DNA from: Tetracladium setigerum
Taxonomy: Eukaryota; Ascomycota; Leotiomycetes; Helotiales
Direction of reading: 5' to 3'
Assembly: GCA_031472005.1 (NCBI GenBank)
Contig: PZJY01000010.1
Span: 1,488,001 to 1,552,000, forward strand
Length of the DNA: 64,000 bases
Below, piece after piece: positions 33,980 to 46,591 of the stretch. Under the pieces are notes generated by a model. It searched no databases. It had not been told where the DNA came from and worked only from the letters and a program-made list of their open reading frames with translations. The stretch's first letter is position 1. Every line of letters starts with the position of its first letter. Made by a program: the position numbers and the translations under genes.

Positions 33980-36900
33980 GTTTAAGTTGCCCTGACTATG
34001 TCCAAATTGATGCCCAACTGCGCCATTAGATATGTTTTCATTCCTCCGTTTCTTTTCGCTATATCGACTGCATTCTAGTTAATGCTTCCCTTCACTATCG
34101 GATCTATTTTATATCATGTTTTATGTTTATTAGTGGCGCTTGTCTCACTATTCGCACTTTCTCATTACTGATTACACCATGAAGTGGGTTTACTTTCTTC
34201 TCGCTCCACATTATTTGTATCAAATGTACCCTTTGTCCCCACACCACCTCAGACAAATGTATTGATAACCTCGCCATAAATCTCTTTTATTTTTCGTGCT
34301 TGACAATAATGTAAAGAAACATACTATGTCTTCGGAGGCAGAGCTACAGCTCAACGAATTCGCAGCGGGGAGGAAACATGCCAACAATGTTAACTAGTTT
34401 TAACGCCAAGTCCAAACCCACACAAGTACCTCGAAGTCAGCCTTCAAGAAAATACACACAAAAATATTGTTTCATATATTGGAACTCCTATTAAATTATA
34501 TATCTCTAGTATATTGATTCTCTAATTCGTACAGATCTGCTATACGATTTCATAAATGTCGATATGCATACTCTTTGTGCTATCAATACCATCTAGTATT
34601 ACTGGGTAGAAACTCCACACACTGAAATCAAGCAATGTGCTAACACGATCTGCCACGGTTGAAACCACGCACATCGGTTATTGTGAAGATAGTTATTTAT
34701 CTATATAGGAAGCTCGACTTGATTGAGGGCGAGGTATCTCTTTTAGATAATCTTAGGCTACTAGGTTCGATTTTAATTCGTCCTCCGCACTATAATCGGT
34801 ATCGTTCTCTTTTTTTCTTTCGTTGTCAAGATTATATTTCTCTGCCCTCGCCCATTTCTCTCTTCTCTCACAAATGACTCCTCATCAAGTCTTCACAACA
34901 CACAGTGCCAACTCTCTGGCATATATTTTCTCACCCATGCAAGCCATGCCGCGTATCTCTCTCTTAATATTGGCTTGTTTATCTACGAAAGTCTTTTTGG
35001 TAGTTGAGTTTTCTGCGGGTTGGTCTTCGTGGATCCCCTCCCTCGGCTCATCTAGATTGAAGACTTTGGGAGTGCAGCATTTTTCTACAGTGAAGTGGAT
35101 GGGCTTAACAGATATCGCTTGCTTCGAGTATACTATTACAAATATTGATCAGCATACTTCTATTAACTATAGGCGATGTCCCGTCTGATTTCTTCGTCCC
35201 AGCCTGAATGCCGGTTTAACCTTGCGAAACAGGATAGAATCGCAACACAACTTTCTGCAGCAAACACTCAAGGAATCCTCGGATCCATTGCTCATCATAA
35301 CAGATAGTTTCTAAACTAGAAACATTACAGTTTATGCGCAGCAATGGAATAGATTTTCGACCACTCATTAGAATGATTTACCTTCACGCTAGCGCTGCTC
35401 TCTATTATTTAATGTTTATTTCCAGCCAGACCTCAAACACAAAGAAACCTTCTTTAGCACTTCATCTATTAATCTGTGAGACCTCCGTCCTTCTATCATT
35501 TTACAAACACGAAGACCTGCGGGTGGTGTGCTCTAGGGTCGGGACTTTCTCTCATGCGAAGCACATCATTAGGAATTATATCCGCCTCCAACCAGATAGT
35601 CCTGCGAAAATATTCCTCTCTCGACTTGCAATATTTGAAACGAAATTGGCGGTTTCTGCTAGTCTTCTAATCTTATTATGGTACTTGTCAATGACATGTA
35701 TCCCAAATCTGAGTGAGACGTAAGGGAACTGCTGGTCTTCACCTTCACATCCCCCACCCCACCATTCTCGACTTCTGCTCTATAACCCAACCATTTGCCT
35801 CTGTTTGTGGAGGTCTTCTTCCGAGTGGGTCTTAAATTGTGGCATTTATAGGAGGAAGACGAACCTGGCGAGCGCAGCCCAATGCTCTCCATCTGCACAG
35901 TTGCAATTCACTTCAGCCACGATGGCTCCCTGTCTTGTGTTCTATACGGTCAATATTTAACAGAAGAGTTGAACTCTAGAAGCTTAACTTTATTCGCGGT
36001 AATTATCTAGTTTTAACTATGCGCCATCCCAACCTTCGTAGGGTCACAGACTTCGTCAATCCTGATCTCGTTACTGTTCTGGGCACCCAGATCTTGCATG
36101 AGACAACATTGTCCCCCAAGCATCTAGTCATGCAGTACTTTAATTGTTGAGAATACAACAATAGAACCTAGCTTCTCTTCCATCTCTGGTCGGTACACCT
36201 CTTGTATCCCGCATTCAAATGCACATGTTCTTTCCCCCAATACATCTCATACACAGTTGCATTTCCCTGCAGCTAGTTAATCGGTGATAGGGGTCTGGCT
36301 GACGCTGAGGCATCCTCATCCATCCTCAGATCAATAGCATTCAATATTCACAAGTATGTTAATATTGTTCTGACCCAACTATCCAGCAATCAAACACAAA
36401 AAAACTTTGCCCATCAGCTTCAAGTATACACAAGATATTGGACAGGCTTAATATAAGAGAAGTTCCCTTAAGATACACTTGTTAACCACACAGGGATGAG
36501 ATTCATGCTTCTTAACTAGATGGCAGAAGAAGGTGTACTCCTTGTATCAAATATTTCCAAGGAGAGATTTTATGCTACGAGAATCGATAATCCGCGTTCA
36601 TCTAGACTAGAAAACACAACCAGGCAAGTAATCTGAAGGCATCTAACACATTTCACCCCTTGTTCTCTTATTCTGTCACACCCGCATGACATTGCTCTCA
36701 ACTTCACATGAAGTGATTCCTGCCACTCAAACATTGTTGTAAGGGCTGCATCATCTACAACGATGCTGCAAGACCTCGAGGATCAGCGTTATTGTAAAGA
36801 TCTCATGCCCGCTGTATGTTCCTCGAGTGTGATATCACCGGGCTCATCTTCAGCGATGCTGCAAGACCTTGAAGATCAGCGCCATTGTAAAGATCCCATG

Positions 36901-38702
36901 CCCATTGTATGTTCCTCAAATGTAATATCACCGGGCTTGATGTCATCTTTAATGGTTTGAATTGTCTGCCTGCTAGACCGTAAACTGTGAGAAAATGAGG
37001 GTCTTTTTTGCCTGTCGCTCATATCTATCCTTCAAAGTCCACACCACAAAGATAGACATGCCTGAAAGATCTCCATGTCGGGTGGCGATTGTTTAGTTTC
37101 CTGGATGCTGAAGCGGCTACGGAATAAAGCGCAACGCCCTGGTGTTGTCTTGCCTAAGATGAACACCTAGACTGACTTCTGCCTCCTTCAATTTTTGAGA
37201 GGTGAGGTCCAGGTTTAATTATAAGGATCTCAACCCACTTCTCCTGCCATGGCAGAATCTTTGCAGAAGATCTGGTGCTCAACCGCGCTCGAGCTGCGAG
37301 GAGCCTCATCCCAACTCCACATTTATTGCTACCTTCGTGAAGCTGAAAAACTTTTCTAAATATGCCAGCAATGTGACATGAGGCTTGGCCACGTCTACTT
37401 TCATTGAAACGATATCATTTTGATCAGCAAGGTCAAGTCCAGAGCATGATGAAGTGTGTGGTCCTGAAATATCGTTCTCCTGATCATCCTTCAGCAATGC
37501 TATTATGGATCGCTAGCCAACGAAGAAATCCTAGAGAATCGGGCGCCGTATTTTGTTCTTCTGGCTCGTTGAGTTAGGAAGTTGGAGAAATAATCAAACC
37601 TGAGTTGTGAGTTTTCCGCCAGGCGGGCGTCAAAACTCTTCATTTTCGACGTGAATATGGTTGAATATTTGATATTACCTCGTAATTAGACCGTATTTCA
37701 TGAATGTATTTGGGTAATATCGACCGTCATTTAACCACTGAGAAGGTATTATTATGTATATAGGAATAAATGTCTACTCTGCCGGGTGGTTGAAGTTGTT
37801 TCTGTCTCAAATATACATAATCGAGCATTGCACGGCGTCCCAAGAATAGATGATAATACAGGACAAAGAATAATTCCACATCGAAATCGCATCCAGAGAA
37901 ATAAATAGACTTCATGATCAATATTTTTCGTGGAGGTTTCCACACGAACTGAATAGCTCAAACTGGCTCCTTCCATGCTACGTAAGGCTTTCAGTTGTTC
38001 TTTCGGAAGGCACGTTGGACCCAGGTCTGACGTGAAGCTCAGGTTGTCACAACAATCCTCGCTCGAGTTCAAACATCTCGACAACCTGTGGCTACTCATG
38101 GCAACATTCCTCTTTCTCGAGCTCATCAGAGACACTGCTTTGATAGGGCAGACATCCATTTCCTGCTCCTTTCACCATCTGAATCTTTAAAAGCTTCTCG
38201 TCTGCGTTTATTGGTCGGTCATCCAGTCCCTCGCAATACACAGAAGAAGCACAACATCAGTGAGCATTCTCTAACATCTCCATCAACAAACAATCACTTT
38301 CTAACCTCTCACTTCTCTGTCTGCAGACGCGGCGCAAGCTTGAACTAGAATCGCTGCAACCTCACGACGAAAGCTCTCGAAGCAGCATCCGATTTCCCTC
38401 GACAATCCCAACAAAGGCTGGGGGAGAAGTCCCAGACCACAAAAACACGCGAGACATACCCGGTTGGACGAAGTCCAGTCACATCATCTTTCTCTTGCCA
38501 ACTGTCATTCGGTTGAAGGTCCGTCCAGCAATCACTCTGCCTCATCCTGCCGTCACCGAACACCCACATATCGGTTTCCCCTTCGCAGGAGACGCAACAT
38601 CTAACTCGTGCACCATTTGCCACCACACACCTAATCACAAATGAGTATACTGGGTCAAACCTACTCACCTCACTCATCGCTAACTGCCCACATAGTTTGA
38701 AG
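33980..38702. other. AT-rich gene-poor region of the island, 4.7 kb
   Basis: No credible gene. It contains the 93-bp tandem duplication at 36763 and, at its right end, the leader of recombinase copy 2. Short ORFs (up to about 145 codons) have no recognisable motif. The composition is AT-rich with many TA-rich words, as in DNA decayed by repeat-induced point mutation. Confidence 0.45.
36763..36948. repeat. 93-bp tandem duplication with transition-only divergence
   Basis: Copies start at 36763 and 36856 (ATGCTGCAAGACC). Over the first 80 bp the copies differ at about ten sites, all C/T or A/G changes. Both copies stay open in one + strand frame (31 codons each, MLQDLEDQR...), so a coding repeat is possible, but nothing else supports a gene here. 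Confidence 0.8.
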
Positions 38703-41221
38703 ATGTCCGATCCCGCGTTCAATCCACAGTTTGTGGATGAGGAATTTGAATATGACGATGAGGAATACGATCTCAAGCCGATTGACTATGAAGAGGATAC
38801 GCGACCAAACAAAAGGATAAAGTATGGACAAGAGACTGTGGAACGGGCGCTAAAAAAGTTTGAGGTCGATCTTGTTGCTGCGTTGGAAGTCCAGATGTCA
38901 TTGGAATTGAAATTTCTGTCCAACGCTACAAACTACGACGTTGATGCTGCAATGAATCTGTTCATTCAGTTCAGAAACACAGTACTGAGACGGAAGTATG
39001 TTGCTCCAATTAGTTCAAACTACTCGCGCTAACTTTCCATAGTCCGACCTCAGAGCCCACACTCGTGGACCTGGAATTTTTTGTTAGCGAGCTACCAAGA
39101 CTGGTGACAGGAACTCATAATTTGCCTCCAACAATTGATTACATCAGAAAAATAGTCCATGATGTCGTTGGGCAACTACGCTTTCGCTTCAAATCATTCA
39201 AGCCCGACACTCAATCGATCGCGAGAGTCAAGCAGATCATTCGGTCACACGGAGAGAATAAATTAGTGCATGTTGGGTTTAAGAGAACCAAGCACTGGGT
39301 GACCCAGAAAGTGGTCTCCATCATGGTGTTAAACCTACTTGTTCCAAGAGAAACACTAGTCGGGAGTCTGGTGTGTCCTACGGAAACAACAATCTCGAGG
39401 GCAGTGGTTATTGCTCTCTGCTCAGGGATAGGTTGTCGTTCAGGGGAGATTTTGCGGAGTAGACATGCCAAAGACATGGAAACATTACTCTGGGAGGATG
39501 TCACTTTCTCCTTCAATACTGCTGGAACGGGATTAATAACTGATATAAGTCTGGGTATCAAGCTACGCTTCGAGAAAGGCCATAGGTAAGAAACACACAA
39601 TTCAACTAATATAACCGTGTTAATTAATGCATGAACCACAGGCAGGAATTGAGTCAATACCGCCAGGTGTTTTTTCAGGCAGCCCATCACACTAATAAGC
39701 ACATTTGCCCAGTTGTCCTGCTGTTGATTCAAGGCCAGCTTCAACAACGATTTCTGGAGAACGATATCGAAGCAATGCTTACGAACAAAGATGTACGATT
39801 TAGTCAGAACACGAACCTTCGTGAACCAGTGTTTCCTGCCATACGTCCAGGTGTACCGTGGTTTGAAGATCTATCCAAACCAGGCAGCCGTGATCAATTA
39901 TCTCGATCCATTCGGATTGCTGCCCAACTTGCGGGTATTGCGAGTACAATTGTGCCACACGATATCAGACGCGGATTTGCTCGCGACGTCTCGCGGTTGC
40001 AAGTTGATGGTGTGGCAGATAGGGGAGTAATGCAGACCCTCGGTCATTCCAACACGTCCCTGGCGAGAGGGACCACGGACGCTTATGTGGGGCAGGCTAT
40101 TATGGACAGGGGCACCAGACGTGATTCAAATGACGATAAAGTCGAATTTTTTGACATAAAATACCTTAAGCAACCAACAGTTCAATCGCAGTCATATGCT
40201 TCTGCTATCAAAGATACAAACGAGAGAGAGAAACCACTTCCAACTGCGGCTGAGACAACAAGTTCAATCACTTCATATTATGGACTAGGTAAGATCAAGA
40301 TTCTATTTGTGTGGATATAATTAATTTATTGGATGATAGACGAATTTGATAATGTGATCGATATACTTGGTGAAGACGAACCACAAGACGACTTCGAGGA
40401 TTACGGACACAACGACGACAATGATATCTGTGATATTCTGGCTGCGGCTAACATCAAGACTAGCGCGACAGCACCACCGTTAACTAAGGCGCAAGAGGTA
40501 TTTCTATCGGACGACTCCACAAGTTTCATCAAGGCACTTACCAAGATGGCGGAGACGAACATGCTATACCGAAAGATACGGAATTCCAACGCAACTGTTG
40601 GCGACAAGTATATCTTGAGCAACCACCACAACTCTGCCAGTCAACTACCCGCACAGTTTCCATTGCCAGACATTCAACTATCAACGCCGAAAGGGGTGTC
40701 AAAGGGTTTTACAAGGCCATAGATATATATCAAGGATGTCGAGTGGTGGCTTTCGAAAACGAGGATTTTGTATTGATGGGTTGCAATCTATGTTCATTCG
40801 TTCCTGTTATAGCGATAAGTGGCAAGACGATAAATGAAATCCGAAAAGAAACGAATCGTGGTTGCTTGGTACACGTCCAGACCTACCATTCAAGTCAAGA
40901 ACCCCCTGTAACGAAGAAGACAGTATCAAAAAGGGGGAAAAGCTGCCATGCATTAGGCATTGAGTTTAGTATTTCAACAGGAAGCCCCGCTGTCAAGATC
41001 AAACACGGGGATTCAGAAGTACCAGGCGTGTTCGCAGGGTGTGATGTGGTTGGGGGTTTGGCCTAATTAGCTTTCTGCCGTTGGAATGCGAGATTGCCTA
41101 TTGTCAGGCGTGTGGCTACATTGGGGAATTACCTAAGGCGAGCGACAATCCCCTGAACTTTTCGAGAAGGGTTATTGGGCGACATAAATGTCCAGAAAAA
41201 AGAAGGTTAGCTTTGAGTTGA
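38703..41221 (+). CDS. Tyrosine recombinase (copy 2) with frame-broken zinc-finger tail
   Basis: Exons 38703-38995, 39043-39585, 39642-40288 and from 40340. Exon 2 is 543 bp, as in copy 1, and the first two intron positions are the same. Catalytic set: Arg230 (GCRSGEIL, with the usual Glu), His385 and Arg388 (PHDIRRGF), His414 (LGHSN) and Tyr427 (TDAYVG); a Lys lies in IKLRFEKGH. The HxxR-GH-Tyr spacing is identical to copy 1 (27 and 13 residues between). The N-terminus is acidic (EEFEYDDEEYD). The frame stops at 40722 after 621 residues, but the next frames encode what looks like the rest: GCNLCSFVPV (40780-40810) and then, one more shift later in a G run near 41050, CQACGYIGEL with RHKCPEKRR to a stop at 41221. 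Two indels or one missed intron would join them. The core is intact. Confidence 0.8.
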
Positions 41222-41570
41222 TCACTGAAATGACATTGATTATTTCTGCTTGAGGAACCAAGCTGAATTTTCCCTCCTCATGTGCTATTTTGGAGGGCTT
41301 TTTTTTGTGGGGGTGTGGGGGTGCAGGGGTGTCTCGTTTTTATGTTCTTGATTTTAGTAATAAATCGCGTCCTTCAGATTCTCAGACGCGTTAAACACCA
41401 CTTGAACATTGGACTTGAACAATCCAAGGACAGTATTCCAACCCACTTACCACCACACCACCAAATGAATTTTTAGCCACCACTGCACTCAGATCCCAGC
41501 CCTCTGGACGAAGAGAAGAATTCGTCAATTTGAGTAACATACTCCCACATCAATTCCGGCGATTTCCAAC

Positions 41571-44500
41571 ATGCCGTCCGCATCTTCCCCGATGTTATAT
41601 CCGCAGAGCTCGTCGCCTCTACCTGCAAAGCGACCTCGTCCAAGGACTGTTGCAGAGCTTCGAAAGCCAAAGGCGAGAGGAGGATTTATGGTGGACGATG
41701 ATTCCGAAGAGGAGGACGATTTGGCCAGCCTCGAGCCGCACGCAAAGAAGAGGATGTTGGAAAATGGAAATGAAAAGTCTCCAGAACCACAGCAAGATCA
41801 CGAACTTCGAGATTCGGGCATTGGATTAGAAGAGGGAAACGATGGCACGACACCAGAAGAAAGCAAACCCGCTGGATTTTTCGATCCCTTTTCTGTCACA
41901 GAAACCGACCCAGGACCAATAGAGGAGCAAGAACTCCCTACGCTACCCTCGTTTTTGAATGGAAATACTTCAAAGCTTGCAGAAATGGTCACTTGTGATG
42001 GAACAAAGACATGGATAAAACCGAGAAGGAAAGCTGCCGCTGTGCCTTTCGAGGAAATGCTTGCGGCACGATCAACTGTAAAAGCTGGTAGAGCAAGGAA
42101 AAGTTACTACGGTATCGACATCCACCAATTGATCGATGATGCTGCGAAAGATACCGTCAAAGAGGATGCTCTGAAAGCCACCAAGGCCAAGACAGATGAT
42201 CTTGTGGCCTCTATCGAAGATCCAGCAAACAAGCCAAAACCTCGAAAAACACTTATGTGGACGGAAAAATACAGAGCCAGAAATTTCATGGAACTTGTTG
42301 GAGATGATCGTACGCATCGTCAGGTACTAAGGTGGTTGAAGGCGTGGGATCCATTAGTATTTCCAAAGGCTGGGAAAGCAAAGCCAGTTGCTTCGAAACG
42401 GCCACCAGGAGAAATTCCCGAGGAGAAAGCACACAAGAAGATTCTACTCTTGACCGGCCCACCTGGCCTTGGAAAAACAACTTTGGCTCACGTTTGTGCA
42501 AGGCAAGCTGGCTATGAAGTTATGGAAATTAATGCCAGTGATGAGAGAAGTAAAGATGTGGTAAAGGGAAGAATCAGGACTAGCGTTGGCACGGAAAGTG
42601 TTAAGACAGGATCAACGGTTACCTCGAAATCTGGTCACGTCCAGAAGGTTGCCCATCCTCTTTGTGTGGTTGTGGATGAGGTTGACGGAGTCGTGGGTGG
42701 AGCTGGAGGTTCTGGAGAGGGAGGCTTTGTGAAGGCTTTGATCGATCTTATACTTCTAGACCAAAAGAATACTGTACCGGCAGTAACTTCAAATCACACA
42801 CGAAAGAAGAAGAAGGGGATGATTTCCGGATGATGAGACCCCTCATTCTCATTTGCAATGATGTCTATCATTCTTCGCTGAAACCTTTACGCCAATCTAA
42901 CCTTGCGGAGATTATTCACTTGAGGAAGCCTCCACTCGATGCCGTCGTTGGCCGTATGAAATCGGTCTTTGAAAAAGAGGGTGTCGCGGCCGATGGTGAT
43001 GCTGTTCGAAGGCTTTGCGAAGCTACATGGGGAGTGACTGCTGCAGAATCTAAGAAAGGGCGTGAAGGTACAGGAGAAGGCGATCTGAGAGGCATTATGG
43101 TAGTTGGAGAATGGGCGGCTGGCAAGCTAAAAGCATCATCAAAGCCTGGGACGGCACGACTTACGAGGAAATGGGTCGAACAGAATATGATGGGCGACTT
43201 ATCCCATGATGGTGGAAATGCACGGGGTGTTGGAAGAGGCGGCTCCAAAGCAATAGTGAATCGAGTATTCCTTGAGGGGCTGGCTTCCCCAAAGTTCCAA
43301 TCGCTGCTCCAGTCGCCGGTAGGACAGACGATCAACCAAAGTCACAACTTGGTGTAGCGGAACTTGCTAAAAAGGCTGGAATGGACAAATTGAGAGCAAT
43401 GATAGATACAAGTGGAGAGATAGATCGTATCATGACGGAGATATTTTCGGAATATCCAAATCAGCCGTTCAACGACGACAACATTCTATCAAAGCCAGAT
43501 TCGGCGTACGAATGGTTGGATTTTCACGATCGGTGTTCGAATCGGGTCTTCACACAACAAGAATTTGAATTGGCACCGTATCTCAGCCAGCCGATACTAG
43601 CGTGTCACCATCTCTTTGCGTCTCCTGCTCGCCATCACTTCACAAATACCAATGAGCCCAAGAAATGGGGCCAGGAGGAGGAAGAAGAGCCTCTTCCATT
43701 CAGTGGCCCTCGTGCAGACTACCAAGCCTTCGAAGCAGAGAAAGCGAATCGATCAACCATCGTAGCTTTGCAGTCCAATTTAAACCCTACCCTGCAGCGA
43801 AGTTTTAGGAGTCCTGAAGAAATTGCTACGGATTTACTGCCATATCTTGTCAGGATGCTGACGCCTGAAGTGAAGCCCATAATTGTAGGTGGCAGTGGAG
43901 ACCAAAAGGGAATCGCAAGTGTCCGAAATGAAGGCGAAAGAGCTATGGTGAAGCGAGCTGTAGATGTAATGAGTAGCGTCGGCGTATTCTTCGAGCGCGG
44001 TAAACTGGATGCCGACTTTGGAGCTCGTACAACGCAGTGGGTGTATAGGATGGAACCGTAAGTCTTCCCCCTCACTCCTTCATCTTCTCTTCCTCTCATT
44101 CGACACATTATATTCTAACTTTTTAAAAGACCATTGGATACGCTCATCTCATTCGAAACGGCATCAACCTTCTCCTCTGCCCCACCAGTGCGCTACGGCG
44201 TCCGTCAAGTCCTCGATCAAGAATACCAGAAAAATATTGTCCTCCTACACAACGCGACGCGTCAAGCGCGTTTCAAAGCGGGTAATCCAGATGATGATAC
44301 CGTCTTCGATGTCCCAGACAAGGATCAACAACACAAGATGATCGACTTTACCGAGGTGCTGGTTGCACCGAAGAAGGACTTCTTTGGTAGGACTATCAAG
44401 GCGGCGGTGGTGGTGCCGCTGCAGGAGGTGGATGGGAATGGGGATTTGCGAGATGTTAAGGTTAATAAGAAGGGGAAGGGGGTAAGGAGAAGAAGGTGTG

Positions 44501-44576
44501 GGTTACTTTTCATGAGGGCTTTTCGAATGCGGTGAGGAAGCCGATTACGATGGAGGAGCTGATGAGAGGGCTTTAG
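41571..44576 (+). CDS. ctf18: Chromosome transmission fidelity protein 18 (RFC-like clamp loader)
   Basis: Ctf18 is the large subunit of the Ctf18-Dcc1-Ctf8 RFC complex that loads or unloads PCNA and supports sister-chromatid cohesion in the nucleus. Exons 41571-44057 and 44130-44576. The N-terminal 220 residues are acidic and variable, then WTEKYRARNFMELVGDDRTHR, Walker A LLTGPPGLGKTTLAH, INASDERS, Walker B VVVDEVDG, sensor-region RPLILICNDVYHSSLKPLR, and a C-terminal domain ending PITMEELMRGL. Three one-base breaks need one extra base each: GGGG at 42815-42818, near 43322 (GTAGGACAG), and GGGGG at 44478-44482. Beyond each break the alignable family sequence continues in the new frame, so the gene is complete apart from these. 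I read them as likely sequence errors. Confidence 0.9.
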
Positions 44577-46458
44577 TATATTATTTATAGAAGTAATGGG
44601 AAATGAAATGAAATGAAATGAAAGCAAGCTAAATGGCAACTATCGCTTCGTAATTCTGTGCAGCATACTCTGACTATGGGCCTGGGATCTCTTCAAGTTG
44701 TCTTGGCCATAAAAAAAGCTTCTCGCATGAAATACCTGGAGTGTTCCTTCAACACAGCTCTCAGAATTCCCACGACTAGATGCCCCACAACCTCTTTCCA
44801 TTAAGGACCCCAAGGACACCAACTCTCCTTCTTTATGTAGTTCACCACGGCTTCGGAGTTGAAAGTCCCCGCAAATAAATAGGAAAGAATGCAGCCCTGC
44901 TAGAGAACTCTAGATCTGAAGGGTTTGCAAGGGCTTTGCAAGGGAGGGAGGGAGATTTGTTCTATTCCATGACGCTCAGTGGTAGGAAAGACTTTGATAT
45001 CGATATTGAGGACAGTATGGCTCTATTGACCTGTTTTGATTATAGGAAATGGGATTGCGATGTGGGAGTGAGGTGATGGAGTGACTAGTTCTGGTAGGGA
45101 TATTGAGTGAGGTAGGTTGCTTGGTGGGAGCAGGTATGTATGTATATGTATATTCAGTTTGACAGTTTGCGGAATCCGAGATACGCGGATACTCCAGTGA
45201 GTAGTTTAGTGAGAGATAGAAAGGGTATCTTTGATAGTTAATCTTTGAAACTTAACCTTGGATGATTAACCTTTGATAATTAGCCGGATACACTCTAGAT
45301 GAGAGTTGGGGATATAACCTGATAGAACAGAACGAGGTCAACCGTCAGTTAGGTATTTAAGTCCGATAGTCTTTGTAATTCTCGTTTTGATTCTTGTTGC
45401 CAATCCGAGAATTACAAAGACTATCGGACTTAAATACCTAACTGACCTCGTACTAAATCAAAGAGGAAACATAGCATGATTTATTGATACAGTAACACTA
45501 CACGGTATCTTTGATTTCTAAACATCCAAACGCCACAATTGAGGTGGTTGCAATACTACAGCAACACAGCAGCTATCGGTTTTTCACAACCGGGAAGGTC
45601 GGACCTTTCATACTTATACTGTACTGTGGAGTATCTCCGTTCCGTGGCCTGACCTGGGCAGGCCACGGCTACCAAGCAAAAGTAAACAAAACCTTAAATT
45701 CTCCAACCAGCATTTGCATCATTCGCGTTCAAGTCTCACCCTTTTCTCAACTCTCCCAAACTCCAAACCTCTCAACCCTCCCACCTCTCATCATCCAGAA
45801 CAATCCAGATTACAGATTCCAATAAGTCTCCTTTCGGTGATATCGGGACAATAGACATCCCCGTTCTCAAAAATTATGCAATCCTTTCAACCCTTTCAAT
45901 CCCTTTTGATTACCCTGATTACCCAACCAACCCAATAGCCAAATCAGGGCACCGCTTGTCGTTTTCACAAGCACGCAAAAACTTAATTGATAGACATCCG
46001 TCTCCACAAATGTGCATTGATGAAATGAAAAGAGAGGGAAGAGAAGGCGTATTCAGGCGGACTGCGACTCGCTTCGTGGTGTTTTGGTGCAAGATGGGGA
46101 GAGATGGAGGCATGTGATTGGTTCGTAGGGAACGGCAGTCGGGGAGCGGTGGGATAGCGTGCGTTTTGGGTGGTGGGAGGCCGAGTGGGATGGCTTGGAC
46201 CGAGTGGGATTCTTTTTTGGTAGGATGGGCTTGGGGTATAAATGTTTGCGATAGATTTACTCTTGCGGTTTTTGGTTCTTTCTTTCTTCTTTTCATTCTT
46301 CAGATTCTTGCTGTTGTGTTGTTCCATTGGCCTTTTTTTTAATAGGAAATCTTCAATACGAGTACCACTACATCAGTTACCGAATTCTTGGCAAACATTT
46401 TAATTCCAACACTCGATACATCCGCTCAAAGAAAATAGGATTTGAATAAGAAAGAAAG
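44577..46458. other. Intergenic region around the hairpin
   Basis: It contains a short GAAAT pentanucleotide run (44599-44622), the inverted repeat and the FAD oxidoreductase promoter. No gene. Confidence 0.4.
45344..45446. repeat. Perfect inverted repeat, 41-bp arms, 21-nt loop
   Basis: Left arm 45344-45384 begins GTCAGTTAGGTATTTAAGTC; right arm 45406-45446 is its exact reverse complement. The 21-base loop is 45385-45405. The hairpin lies in the 1.9-kb space between CTF18 and the FAD oxidoreductase gene. A 12-bp direct repeat GGTATCTTTGAT occurs on either side (45224 and 45504). It could be a foldback element, a small-RNA precursor or a copying artefact. Confidence 0.95.
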
Positions 46459-46533
46459 ATGTCGGAGAGTAATAAGAAAACGATTGTGGTGCTTGGGGCT
46501 TCGTTTGTTGGGTTGAACCTCACTCACAAGTAA

Positions 46534-46591
<58 letters not shown>

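Noticed and set aside
43530..43550. GTTCGAATCGG as a tRNA B box
   Set aside because: It lies in conserved CTF18 coding sequence and has no matching stems.
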